A stretch of 64,000 nt of DNA from assembly GCF_025567465.1 (NCBI RefSeq), contig NZ_JAOQKI010000011.1:34157-98156 (forward strand). Direction: 5' to 3'. Of this stretch, positions 51,987 through 60,440 are shown piece after piece (position 1 is the stretch's first letter; the number at the start of each line of letters is the position of its first letter). A program made the translations under genes and the position numbers. The DNA is from Roseburia_C amylophila. Lineage in GTDB: Bacteria; Bacillota; Clostridia; Lachnospirales; Lachnospiraceae. The notes below the pieces were generated by a model. It worked only from the letters and a program-made list of their open reading frames with translations, had not been told where the DNA came from and did no database searches.

Positions 51987-53180
51987 TTAGTTTTCTGTAT
52001 TTAATTCAGTATCTGTAACATTTTCTGTTCCTGCCTCATCTTCAACAGTTGCACTGTCAACTACTTTCTGAAGTGCCAGATTGCATACATATACTTTCTT
52101 TAAATATTCTTTTCCGCTGTCTGCGCTCAATCCATATGATTTGTATAATGTGGATTCATCGCTGTAACTGTAATTGCTCATAAGATTTCCAACGTAGCTG
52201 TCAAAGCCATCCTGGTCAAACTCAATGCCTTCCTTTTCTGCAATTGCCTCTAAAATCATCTGTGTCTTAAGATCTGATGTCACTTCGTCAGTTACATTGC
52301 TTACAAATTCATCATAATCCTGATTTGCTGTATTTTCCACATAATCCTTAAGGCTGCTTCCATCGCTGCAGTAATAGGATTCATACTGTGCCATTACCTC
52401 TTCCATACGGGCATCCAGAAGTCCATCCGGAATTTCCTTTACGGTACATACCTCTCCTAACTTGTCCATTACTGCAGAACGGATTGCAGATTTCTTGGAG
52501 GATTCCTTAGAAGATTTCAGATAATTGCGTGCATCTGCCTTCATCTCATCTACCGTATCATAGCCAAGGCTGGCCTTAGCATTGACATATGCCACATATT
52601 CATCTGTCATATTGTCATAAGTAATATCCTGTTTCTCAACAATTTTATTGATGGTTACATTAAACACAACCGCCTGTCCTGCCAGGTCTGTATTTTTATA
52701 GCTTTCCGGGAATGTAAGATTCAAGGTTACTTTATCCCCTACTTTTGCACCAATCAGTCCTTCTTCGAAGCCGTCAATAAACGTATTGCTTCCAATCTCT
52801 AAGACCGTATCTGTTGCAGTTCCACCGCTGAATGCCACACCATCTTTTAATCCTTCATAATCGATATTTACAGCATCTCCATCCTCTACCACTGTTTTAT
52901 CCGTATCTACATAGTATGGATAGTTGGTAATTACGCTATTCTCAATAAAAGTCTTCACATCATCATCACTTACGGAATAATCTTCTGTCAAAGCTACTGA
53001 CAATCCCATATAATCGCCCAGTTCCACATAATCAAGCGGATCAAAATCAATTGCCGCACTGGATACCACTTCTGTGCTCTCTGTATTCTCTACCGATTCA
53101 CTTTTCTTGTCTTTTCCACAGCCAGTTACTGAAAATGCCAGTGTCAGGCATAACAATACTGCTACTATTTTCTTCTTCAT
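51987..53180 (-). CDS. Trigger factor-like peptidyl-prolyl isomerase lipoprotein
   Basis: Surface lipoprotein, 397 aa from the ATG at 53180 (AGAAGGGAAA upstream). Lipobox VTGC within MKKKIVAVLLCLTLAFSVTG then CGKD. An FKBP-type domain is recognisable from DAVNIDYEGLKDGVAFSGGT to FPESYKNTDLAGQAVVFNVT, followed by a helical region like the C-terminal domain of trigger factor (EMKADARNYLKSSKESSKKS) and an acidic tail. Such proteins help fold or mature exported proteins outside the membrane, in parallel with PrsA. It lies upstream of asnS on the same strand. Confidence 0.85.
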   Translation of the reverse strand: MKKKIVAVLLCLTLAFSVTGCGKDKKSESVENTESTEVVSSAAIDFDPLDYVELGDYMGLSVALTEDYSVSDDDVKTFIENSVITNYPYYVDTDKTVVEDGDAVNIDYEGLKDGVAFSGGTATDTVLEIGSNTFIDGFEEGLIGAKVGDKVTLNLTFPESYKNTDLAGQAVVFNVTINKIVEKQDITYDNMTDEYVAYVNAKASLGYDTVDEMKADARNYLKSSKESSKKSAIRSAVMDKLGEVCTVKEIPDGLLDARMEEVMAQYESYYCSDGSSLKDYVENTANQDYDEFVSNVTDEVTSDLKTQMILEAIAEKEGIEFDQDGFDSYVGNLMSNYSYSDESTLYKSYGLSADSGKEYLKKVYVCNLALQKVVDSATVEDEAGTENVTDTELNTEN

Positions 53181-53362
53181 ATTTATTTCCCTTCTGTCTT
53201 TCATTCAAAGGCTGGATTTTTCCAGTCAGTCATACTTTCTAAAGATACCACATTTTCACCGAAAATAAAAGCATTTCATAGAATTTTTCGCATTTGCAGG
53301 TTGTCAATCCTGCCAATCAATGATACAATCATATTTGGATTTTACTTAAGGAGGTTTTCATC

Positions 53363-53815
53363 GTGCCAAAATTTGCGATTGTATTATTAACAATACTGAT
53401 TATTATGATTATTGCCCTGATTGTTCTTTATTTTGTGGGCAAACGAGCTCAGAAAAAGAAAGAAGAACAGGATGCCCAGATTGCAGCAGCAGCACAGACC
53501 ATTTCCATGCTGATTATCGATAAGAAGAAAATGCGGCTTAAAGATTCCGGTCTTCCGGCAAATGTCATTGCCCAGACTCCGAAAATGCTCCGCCGTTCCA
53601 AACTTCCAATCGTCAAAGCAAAGGTTGGTCCAAAGGTTATGACTTTAATCTGTGACGGACAGATTTTTGATTCCGTTCCGGTTAAGAAGGAAGTAAAAGC
53701 TACTGTCAGCGGGCTTTACATTACCGCAGTAAAAGGAATGCGTGGTCCTATCGAAGCACCTGCCAAAAAGAAAAAAGGCTTTATGGCAAAATTAAAAGAA
53801 AAAGCTGGTAAATAA
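53363..53815 (+). CDS. Single-pass membrane protein with basic tail, unknown function
   Basis: A 150-aa protein starting with GTG (AAGGAGG 9 nt upstream). An N-terminal membrane segment (FAIVLLTILIIMIIALIVLY) is followed by a basic, Ala-rich helix (RAQKKKEEQDAQIAAAAQ), a compact beta-like domain with repeated VKAKVGPK and KKEVKATVSGLYIT, and a very basic C-terminus (PAKKKKGFMAKLKEKAGK). Seen as a conserved hypothetical in related Lachnospiraceae, from memory. The basic ends suggest contact with nucleic acid or the membrane surface; nothing more can be said. Confidence 0.7.
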   Translation: MPKFAIVLLTILIIMIIALIVLYFVGKRAQKKKEEQDAQIAAAAQTISMLIIDKKKMRLKDSGLPANVIAQTPKMLRRSKLPIVKAKVGPKVMTLICDGQIFDSVPVKKEVKATVSGLYITAVKGMRGPIEAPAKKKKGFMAKLKEKAGK

Positions 53816-53818
53816 AAT

Positions 53819-53856
53819 AAAAATAGAGCTGGGTTTTCACCCAGCTCTATTTTTAT
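53819..53856. terminator. Bidirectional terminator
   Basis: AAAAATAGAGCTGGG / CCCAGCTCTATTTTT around TTTTCA, between converging genes. Confidence 0.9.
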
Positions 53857-53864
53857 ACATCCAG

Positions 53865-54311
53865 CTACGCAAGACTGAATTCGCCTTTTTCTTTTGATGC
53901 AATCTTCATCTTAATGGTACAGTCTGCCAGATGCTCATAGTTTACCTCCAATGCATAATCTATCTGCACATCAATACAATGTTCTGTCTCTTCCACTTTA
54001 ATATCCTTTGCATCAATTCCAACCAGAAGATTTCCAAATGGCGTTCCATAATAAGACATATTTTTCCGGTTCTTTTCAAAGACCATGTGTACATTGGAAA
54101 CTCCTTTTTTTGTAATATCAATACAGTTTTCCTGCATCTTGATTATATTCTTTGTGCTTCCTTCAAAACCTTCATTTACTTCTTCATACAGCACATAATG
54201 TTTTCCGTTTTTCTGGTAATAATCCCCTACTGTAATCACTTCAACCGGCTCTGCTTCTCCTTCTGCCGGCATCTGTAATCCGCTGATTGATACAATTACA
54301 TCTTTTGTCAT
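53865..54311 (-). CDS. DUF1934 (YwiB-like) beta-barrel protein
   Basis: A 148-aa soluble protein fitting the DUF1934/YwiB family, small calycin-like barrels. It starts with TKDVIVSISGLQM and has the repeated strand pattern KNGKHYVLYEEV, NIIKMQENCIDITKKGVSNV, HMVFEKNRKNMSYYGTPFGN and a final YALEVNYEHLADCTIKMKIA. In other Firmicutes the gene often lies near argS or sporulation genes; here it is 40 bp downstream of spoIIR on the same strand. Function unknown. Confidence 0.85.
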   Translation of the reverse strand: MTKDVIVSISGLQMPAEGEAEPVEVITVGDYYQKNGKHYVLYEEVNEGFEGSTKNIIKMQENCIDITKKGVSNVHMVFEKNRKNMSYYGTPFGNLLVGIDAKDIKVEETEHCIDVQIDYALEVNYEHLADCTIKMKIASKEKGEFSLA

Positions 54312-54351
54312 CTAATCCGCTCCTTCTATAGAAATCCAGGTCAGTATAGCA

Positions 54352-54993
54352 CTATTTATCCCAGAAATCCAGCCATTTCCATGAAATCTTATAATTCTTC
54401 TCTTCCATCAGAGACTGATATTCCGTCTCACTTAAGGTATCCTTCAATACCTTTTCTGATTTACCATCCACAACCTCATAGACACTTCCTTCAAAGCACA
54501 TATTCGGATACATGACACACCACCAGTTATGTCCCATGCCTGCTCCGATAATCACTTCCAGTGCCTGATAAGTTCCCGCCGGGAACGTATAACTGCCATA
54601 GGTCTTTACCGGGAACTCCACGGAAGATAATTTCACCTCTACCGGATAATCATAGCCCTCCTGCCGGATGACTTCTTTTGCAATATGTATAATTTCCGGG
54701 AAGTGTTCTCTTGCAATCCGGCTGCTTTCTTCGGCTGTCTTAGCATCCTGCAAAAGTTCTCCCATTTCTTTTCCAACAGCATCCCGCACCTTAAGCTTCA
54801 GTGCCTGATCTGCTTCCCCATCACTGTTTGCCCTGACATGGAAACGCAGAATCTTTTCTGCAATGTCCTCCTGCATTCTTCGCCCCTCATAAGCCTTTTT
54901 CGCACTGTCCACCGTAAATACCAACAGTAATAACAGCATGCCATAGAACAACGCTCTTTTTAAATACAATTTTTTTCGGTTATATTCTTTCAT
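54352..54993 (-). CDS. spoIIR: Stage II sporulation protein R
   Basis: Secreted signalling protein made in the forespore, which triggers SpoIIGA to activate SigmaE in the mother cell. 213 aa from the ATG at 54993 (AAAAGGAG 7 nt upstream; the ATG six codons earlier lacks a site). An N-terminal membrane/signal segment (ALFYGMLLLLLVFTVDSAKK) is followed by the SpoIIR core: ILRFHVRANSDGEADQALKL then KVRDAV and FPAGTYQALEVIIGAGMGHN then WWCVMYP. The upstream promoter matches the SigmaF consensus, as known for spoIIR. Confidence 0.95.
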   Translation of the reverse strand: MKEYNRKKLYLKRALFYGMLLLLLVFTVDSAKKAYEGRRMQEDIAEKILRFHVRANSDGEADQALKLKVRDAVGKEMGELLQDAKTAEESSRIAREHFPEIIHIAKEVIRQEGYDYPVEVKLSSVEFPVKTYGSYTFPAGTYQALEVIIGAGMGHNWWCVMYPNMCFEGSVYEVVDGKSEKVLKDTLSETEYQSLMEEKNYKISWKWLDFWDK

Positions 54994-55083
54994 GGTAAAA
55001 CTCCTTTTCATGTTTCTGATTTCTTGTTTCTTCTTTTCCTTGCTACGCTTTCTTTAGCCATACCATTCTGACTTTCTATCTGG

Positions 55084-55111
55084 AATATAACCGAAAAAAT
55101 TTTTTCTATAC
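55084..55111 (-). promoter_or_regulatory. SigmaF-type promoter of spoIIR
   Basis: Minus strand GTATA (55111-55107), 14-bp spacer, GGTTATATT (55092-55084), matching GYATA-N14/15-GGNNANANT. About 85 bp before the start codon. Confidence 0.75.
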
Positions 55112-55150
55112 ATTTTGATAACTTTTTGGGGGAGAAAATTTTATGTAGAA

Positions 55151-55275
55151 ATGTGGTGGGGTTGTAAATTTTTCTTGGTGGGATGCGGCTGAGCTTGTAA
55201 CTTTTCTTTTTAGGGACACGGTTGAGTTTGCGACTTCCTCTTGGGGATGTGGCTGTGGTTGCAATTTTTCCCGCG
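55151..55275. repeat. Four imperfect tandem repeats of about 31 bp
   Basis: Units start near 55151, 55181, 55213 and 55244, with a consensus like GGGATGYGGYTGAGYTTGYA then ACTTTTCTT. The GT-rich half and pyrimidine-rich half alternate. No coding frame runs through. Confidence 0.65.
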
Positions 55276-55286
55276 AAGGTTGCTGG

Positions 55287-55491
55287 TGAAGATGATTTGG
55301 GTAAGATTCTAGAAAAATGAATCTTTTTTGCCCAATCTCCTCTGCTGTTATCTCCGAAGTTCTCTCGGTTTGGGTAAGATTCTAGAAAAATGAAGTCTTT
55401 TTACCCAATCAGAAGCAAATAACAAAGACTATGCTTCCTTCTGCAACTCATTTTGGGCAAAAAGTAATGTAATCTTTCTGTTTTTGCCCAA
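55287..55491. repeat. Three related hairpin units between spoIIR and the ger operon
   Basis: Each unit is bounded by TTGGG(T/C)AA and TT(G/A)CCCAA: 55287-55335, 55370-55408 and 55453-55491. The first two also share AAGATTCTAGAAAAATGAA inside. Each can fold as a hairpin with an AT-rich middle. Spacing between units is about 83 bp. Confidence 0.7.
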
Positions 55492-55599
55492 TCTAAGTCA
55501 AATTAATAAATTAACTTAAGAACTAAGCGGCTGCCATCAGCATCACCAGAACCAGACATCTTACAAAAATGTTACCAGTGTAACCGGGTGTCCAGCATC

Positions 55600-56739
55600 C
55601 TACGGAGATGTCACCAGCGTGACATCCCAATGATATTCCACTGTCAGGTTTTTCCGGTAACCGCTCCAATCCTTCTGAAACTGCAAATAAATATCCCTTG
55701 CATATGCCCCTAATTTATAATAACTGTTTGTTCCATCTGCATTCTGATTCTGTTGCAATTTTTCTGTCATGGCATCCATCTTTTCTTCCAAAGTCTGCTC
55801 TATTTCTGCTTCCACTTCCAGCAGTGCATTTTCATCCTGACTGTCTGTATGAAGGTCTTCCAATTTTTCATCCCTGTGCTTTGTTTTCTGCAGCAGTTCC
55901 CTGTTGCCCTGATACTTTCCATCCGCCTTTATTGTAACGGTTTCCGTCACCTGGCCATTCTGCTCCGTAAAAGCATAGCTGCAGCATAAATTGCTAAGTG
56001 TTACACTTTCTGCATCTTCAAGTGAAATGCTGTAGCTTTTCATCTTCTGCTCTGAGAGCAAAGCCAGTTCTCCCGTTTCCCGGTCCACTTTGCCTGCTGC
56101 CATCCTGCCCTGCATCAGATAATATTTTTCCAGTATCATTTTATCTTCTGCACAGTTAATATAGGGAATCCACAGATTTTCGTTCTCATTTTCCCATATC
56201 CGGAACAGGCTGCCCAGGGTAACTGCCTCACTGTCCTTAAAACGTTCATCCGAGGCAATTCTTTCATTCAGATAAGTTCCTACCGGCTCTTTTAAAACTG
56301 TATCCATCTCCATCACCTGATCCGGTTCATCCTCCGTAACAAAAAGCAGCGTATTCCTCGAAAAAAGATTTTCCTCTTCCAGATACCCAAGAAATGCCCC
56401 CAGCCGCTTTTCATCCTCTAAAAGCGACCGGTTTAGAATCAATGCCTTTAAATGGTTATAATCCATCTCTCCAGGATTTTCCCCATCTGCATGCAAAAAC
56501 AGCTCCATGCAGTCTTTTCCTTCCGCCAGAAGTACCGATGTATTCTCTTTTTCGCTTTTCTCATCTGCCACATCCTTAAGCTGCTCAAAGCCAAATGCCA
56601 TCTGATAGTTCTCCTTTGTCAAAGTCACTGCTGCTGCCAATGGAAAATTCCGTTCTTCCAACTCTGTATTTCCACAGCCGCCAAAGCATAAGACTGCCAA
56701 AAATATCATGGAAACAATTGTCACGATCCTATTTTTCAT
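55600..56739 (-). CDS. gerC: Ger(x)C-family spore germination lipoprotein
   Basis: C subunit of a nutrient germinant receptor, a lipoprotein on the outer face of the spore inner membrane. From the ATG at 56739 it has 379 aa. Signal KNRIVTIVSMIFLAVLCFGG with lipobox GGC, then NTELEERNFPLAAAVTLTKE, typical of Ger(x)C N-terminal domains (usually GCWDRRELNE). The C-terminal domain ends QKDWSGYRKNLTVEYHWDVT. The central part is divergent and acidic. The last gene of gerA-gerB-gerC, ending near the hairpin-rich intergenic region. Confidence 0.85.
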   Translation of the reverse strand: MKNRIVTIVSMIFLAVLCFGGCGNTELEERNFPLAAAVTLTKENYQMAFGFEQLKDVADEKSEKENTSVLLAEGKDCMELFLHADGENPGEMDYNHLKALILNRSLLEDEKRLGAFLGYLEEENLFSRNTLLFVTEDEPDQVMEMDTVLKEPVGTYLNERIASDERFKDSEAVTLGSLFRIWENENENLWIPYINCAEDKMILEKYYLMQGRMAAGKVDRETGELALLSEQKMKSYSISLEDAESVTLSNLCCSYAFTEQNGQVTETVTIKADGKYQGNRELLQKTKHRDEKLEDLHTDSQDENALLEVEAEIEQTLEEKMDAMTEKLQQNQNADGTNSYYKLGAYARDIYLQFQKDWSGYRKNLTVEYHWDVTLVTSP

Positions 56740-56781
56740 ACTGCTGCTCCTTTCCACCATTTTTTCCGCTATCCTTTTTCA

Positions 56782-57978
56782 CTATCCCTTTTCCCGGCAT
56801 TTACTTATCTCTCCAATGCACAGCGGAAGAATTACCGTCAACGGAAGAAATGCAATTGCCTGAATCCATATAAACATTATTTTCCACTCCGGTAGCCGGT
56901 AAAAAAGTAATGTGACTGCAAATGTAAGAACCATTACACTTGGTATTATCAATTTTTCTATACTTTTCGCATCGGCTTTTCCCGGAATCGCTTCATTTTT
57001 CCCATCCGCTTTTTGGCGCCCTTCCTTTTGCCATACAGCTTTCAGCAAATCCGAGGCATAAAACATTCCGGTATTGATAAATGCGTAAATTGTAAAGAAC
57101 CAGATTGCTACCATAAAGGCATCCTGCCGTTCGAAGAAACCGCCTGGCAGTTTTATCATGCTCATTAATGTAATTGCCGGATATTTCATTTTCGGCAGCA
57201 TGCCACTGCCAAAGATGCCAAGCGTAATCAGATAGATTGCAGCATTAAAAATCACTGTAACACAAAGGCTTTTCCGGCATGTTCGTCCTACACGGACATT
57301 TTCTGCAAGATAGGGCTGTAAAAACAAAACAAATGCCATTGTGCCATACAGAAGCACAACTGCCGCTGTCCCTTTAACAAAGTTTCCCCAGGAATGTACC
57401 ATTACCGGAGTCCAGTAAATCGTATTGACATCCTTTGTTGCCAGAAGCAGCATTAAAATAAGTGGAAGAAATACAAACCAGAACAGGATTTCATACACCC
57501 GGGCACGCCCTTCGATGCCCTGCCAGATTCCATAGCCACATAAAAGCATTAGTAAAACTGCTGCCAGCACAAATGAACTATTCTTTAACAATTCACTCAC
57601 CATCAGGTCACTTAAAAGAAATAAGCCATAGCCCGCCAGCAGAATTCCCTCGACTGTATAGACTAACAATGCAAAAATACGAATAAAACCATTGCCTTGT
57701 TTTTTTAAAATCTCCGGATAACTTTTCCCGATATTGCTGATATTGCTGGTATTACTGCCATTTCTGGTATTACTGTTTTTCCGCTTTTCCTGTAGCAGCT
57801 CTGGAAGAAAGGTAAATAGATACACCGGCACTGCTCCCAGCAATATGGCAAATACGCCGTCTGTCCCAAGCATTTTTCCTAACAGTCCGGGAAGCAGCAA
57901 CGTACTGATTCCGCACATATCAAAAATCAGGAGCCTTGCCATCTGCCTCTCTGATATTTTCTGATTCTCTGAAAACAT
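56782..57978 (-). CDS. gerB: GerB/GerKB-type endospore germination permease
   Basis: B subunit of the germinant receptor, a 398-aa membrane protein of the amino acid-polyamine-organocation fold with about ten segments; B subunits bind the germinant. It begins ISERQMARLLIFDMCGISTL, typical of the Spore_permease family. A low-complexity Asn/Ser insertion (KRKNSNTRNGSNTSNISNIG) sits in the loop after segment 2 and looks like a recent expansion. It overlaps neither neighbour but is 2 bp from gerA. Confidence 0.9.
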   Translation of the reverse strand: MFSENQKISERQMARLLIFDMCGISTLLLPGLLGKMLGTDGVFAILLGAVPVYLFTFLPELLQEKRKNSNTRNGSNTSNISNIGKSYPEILKKQGNGFIRIFALLVYTVEGILLAGYGLFLLSDLMVSELLKNSSFVLAAVLLMLLCGYGIWQGIEGRARVYEILFWFVFLPLILMLLLATKDVNTIYWTPVMVHSWGNFVKGTAAVVLLYGTMAFVLFLQPYLAENVRVGRTCRKSLCVTVIFNAAIYLITLGIFGSGMLPKMKYPAITLMSMIKLPGGFFERQDAFMVAIWFFTIYAFINTGMFYASDLLKAVWQKEGRQKADGKNEAIPGKADAKSIEKLIIPSVMVLTFAVTLLFYRLPEWKIMFIWIQAIAFLPLTVILPLCIGEISKCREKG

Positions 57979-57980
57979 AA

Positions 57981-59555
57981 TTACTTTTTCCTCCTAAGCC
58001 GCAGACGATTGTGGCGTCTCGCAAAAACCGGTCTGTGCCGCAGTTGATATAATGGCAGACGCAGCAGACTGTCCCGCTCATCCTGATAATCCGTTACATC
58101 TGCGCCTACAAAGGGCATCAGATATGGAATGCCAAAACTCTTAAGATGCGACAGATGAATGAGTACCGCAAGTAAAGCCATCAAAAAGCCGAAAAAGCCC
58201 AGCCACGCACACATGGCAATAAAGAAAAATTTCAAGATGCGAAATGCTGTTGCAAATTCTTCATTGGGTACCGCAAAGGAACACAGTGCTGTAAATGCCA
58301 CCACAATTACCACGATAGGACTGACCAGATTTGCTTCCACTGCCGCCTGTCCAATAATCAGCCCACCGACAATTCCTATGGTATTCCCCATAGCTCCCGG
58401 AAGGCGTACGCCTGCTTCCCGCAACAGTTCAAAGGATAATTCCATCAAAAGCACCTCTACCACCCCGGGAAACGGCACTCCTTGTCTTGCTGCAGCAAAG
58501 GATAACAGCAATTTCGTCGGCAGTATCTGTGTATGAAAATTACAGACCGCAAGATACAGTCCCGGTAATGTCATGGCAAAAAAAGAAGCCAGAAAACGTA
58601 AAATTCTTCCCAATGATGCAATTTCCCAGCGGTTGTAATAGTCATCACTGGTCTGTATGAAGGAGTTATAATCCGTCGGCAGAATCAGTGCAATTGGTGA
58701 ATTATCCGCAATCAGCACTACCCTTCCCTCTAAAATTGCCATAGCTGCCCGGTCCGGCCGCTGTGTAGTCTGAAACTGCGGAAATGGAGAATACCATTTT
58801 TCTTCTGTAAGCTGTTCAATGATTCCACTGTCTAAGACTCCGTCAATTTCAAATCCGTCAAGCCGCTTTTCTACCTCCTCTAAAACTCCGGGATAAATCA
58901 AATCCTCCATATACATCAAATCCACATTGGTCTTACTGCGCAGCCCTATCTTTTTCTCTTTTACCTTTACTTTCGGAGAACGAATCCTTTTACGTACTAA
59001 TGCCGTATTCGCTTTTACGGACTCGGTAAATCCTTCATTAGAGCCCCGGATTACCTTTTCTGAATTTACTTCTGAAATTCCCATAGAAGGGTATCCCTTA
59101 TCCGGAATCTTTAACGCTTTATCATAGCCGTCTATAAATAGAATGGTATCTCCGGTCAAAAGACCTGCTGCTGCATCCGAAAAAGTATCAAAGGGCGTAA
59201 CATCCGATAAGCCAAGGGCATTCTGCGACAGCCGCTCATAGACTTCTTTTTCATTATAATGACACAATTCGTTTAAAAGCCTGCCAACGAGAGATTTCTC
59301 AAAAATTGCTCCACCACCGGTTACCTCTATGTATGCTGCCATACACGCAATCTGCTGCTTCTGTCCAATCTTCATGGTTCGCATTTTAATATCTGCACAC
59401 CCGGAAAATATCTTCTGAAAACGTGCAGCATTTTCCTGCAAACTGGTTGTAATTTCATCATTGTATTCTGCATTACGTTCTGTTGTATGTTCTGCGGTGT
59501 GTCCTGCGATATGCTTTGCAGTGTGCCCTGCGATTTTCTCTTCTTTCTGCTGCAT
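57981..59555 (-). CDS. gerA: GerA/GerKA-type spore germination protein
   Basis: A subunit of the germinant receptor, 524 aa. After a soluble domain come family motifs DTILFIDGYDKALKIP and RGSNEGFTESVKANTALVRK then RIRSPKVKVKE, and five or so membrane segments from about residue 310 with PFPGVVEVLLMELSFELLRE and GIVGGLIIGQAAVEANLVSP. The first 35 residues are an unusual His/Thr repeat (AGHTAKHIAGHTAEHTTERN) coded by degenerate tandem units. AAGGAG precedes the ATG. First gene of gerA-gerB-gerC, expected in the forespore. Confidence 0.94.
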   Translation of the reverse strand: MQQKEEKIAGHTAKHIAGHTAEHTTERNAEYNDEITTSLQENAARFQKIFSGCADIKMRTMKIGQKQQIACMAAYIEVTGGGAIFEKSLVGRLLNELCHYNEKEVYERLSQNALGLSDVTPFDTFSDAAAGLLTGDTILFIDGYDKALKIPDKGYPSMGISEVNSEKVIRGSNEGFTESVKANTALVRKRIRSPKVKVKEKKIGLRSKTNVDLMYMEDLIYPGVLEEVEKRLDGFEIDGVLDSGIIEQLTEEKWYSPFPQFQTTQRPDRAAMAILEGRVVLIADNSPIALILPTDYNSFIQTSDDYYNRWEIASLGRILRFLASFFAMTLPGLYLAVCNFHTQILPTKLLLSFAAARQGVPFPGVVEVLLMELSFELLREAGVRLPGAMGNTIGIVGGLIIGQAAVEANLVSPIVVIVVAFTALCSFAVPNEEFATAFRILKFFFIAMCAWLGFFGFLMALLAVLIHLSHLKSFGIPYLMPFVGADVTDYQDERDSLLRLPLYQLRHRPVFARRHNRLRLRRKK

Positions 59556-59647
59556 AAATCAACTCCTTGGCATAATTTTTATAGTATCGGATGTCCGCCA
59601 GCTCTGCATATAAGCATGCGATTTTCCAGTCACCTGTACATATGCAA

Positions 59648-59680
59648 AAAGGACAGACCCTGTGCGGTCTGTCCTTAGTG
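59648..59680 (-). terminator. Terminator of the ispE-gntR operon
   Basis: AAGGACAGACC / GGTCTGTCCTT, then TTTTT on the minus strand. Confidence 0.8.
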
Positions 59681-59720
59681 TTTCCGTATTTTGCTTTTTT
59701 ATTCCTGTTTCTTTATGCTA

Positions 59721-60401
59721 TTAGTCTTGTTCCTGCTGACGGATCATATCTTTGACTGCTTCTGCCTGATTCTTCACATGCTCCCGCATGGTTTCTGAAG
59801 CACGGGACTTGTCCTTCCTGCGAAGACTCTCTGCAATATCCTTATGTTCCTTTAATAATCTCGGATAAATCGTCTCGTCCTTTAAATATTCTACACGGTA
59901 ACGATACATCTGCTCCCGCAGATTGTTCAGCATGGATACCAGTTTTGCATTTCCGGTAGCATTATAAATTGCATCATGAAATGCTACATCTGCCTGTGCA
60001 ATTTCTTTTACATCATCACTTTTTAAAGAATTTTCAAAATTCTGTCTTGCCTGTTCTAATGCATCAAACTGTTCATCTGTAATCTGTTCTGTTGCAAGCT
60101 GCACTGCCAGTTCATCTAAAGCTGCCCGGATTTGTAACACATCTTCCATGTCCTTTTCTGTCATGCGGGCAACCTCGGCTCCTCTTCTCGGTACGGTTAC
60201 AGCAAGCCCCTCCTGCTCTAACATCCGGATGGCCTCACGAATCGGAGTCCGGCTGACTCCAAGCTTAGATGCCAGCTGCAGCTCCATCAGTCTTTCACCC
60301 GGTTTTAATTCTCCTTTTAATATTGCCTCACGAAGTGTATTAAATACAACATCTCGCAAAGGAAGATATGCATTCATATTTAATTCCAGATTATCTGTCA
60401 T
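59721..60401 (-). CDS. GntR-family regulator, FadR/FCD subgroup
   Basis: A 226-aa regulator. The winged helix-turn-helix (LRDVVFNTLREAILKGELKP then GERLMELQLASKLGVSRTPI) is followed by an all-helical FCD ligand domain with DVLQIRAALDELAVQLA, VAFHDAIYNATGN and EHKDIAESLRRKDKSRASET. The metal-binding Asp and His residues of FCD domains can be placed in ADVAFHDAIY and HKDIAESL. Ligand unknown, in this family usually an organic acid. It follows ispE by 39 bp, and a GntR-like palindrome overlies the operon promoter, so it probably represses itself. Confidence 0.9.
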   Translation of the reverse strand: MTDNLELNMNAYLPLRDVVFNTLREAILKGELKPGERLMELQLASKLGVSRTPIREAIRMLEQEGLAVTVPRRGAEVARMTEKDMEDVLQIRAALDELAVQLATEQITDEQFDALEQARQNFENSLKSDDVKEIAQADVAFHDAIYNATGNAKLVSMLNNLREQMYRYRVEYLKDETIYPRLLKEHKDIAESLRRKDKSRASETMREHVKNQAEAVKDMIRQQEQD

Positions 60402-60440
60402 ATATTAACCCTCCAACCCTTTTTTATAAAGAGCATGTTC

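Noticed and set aside
55151..55491. CRISPR array
   Set aside because: The 31-bp units are directly adjacent without spacers and the hairpin units diverge; no cas genes occur in the window.
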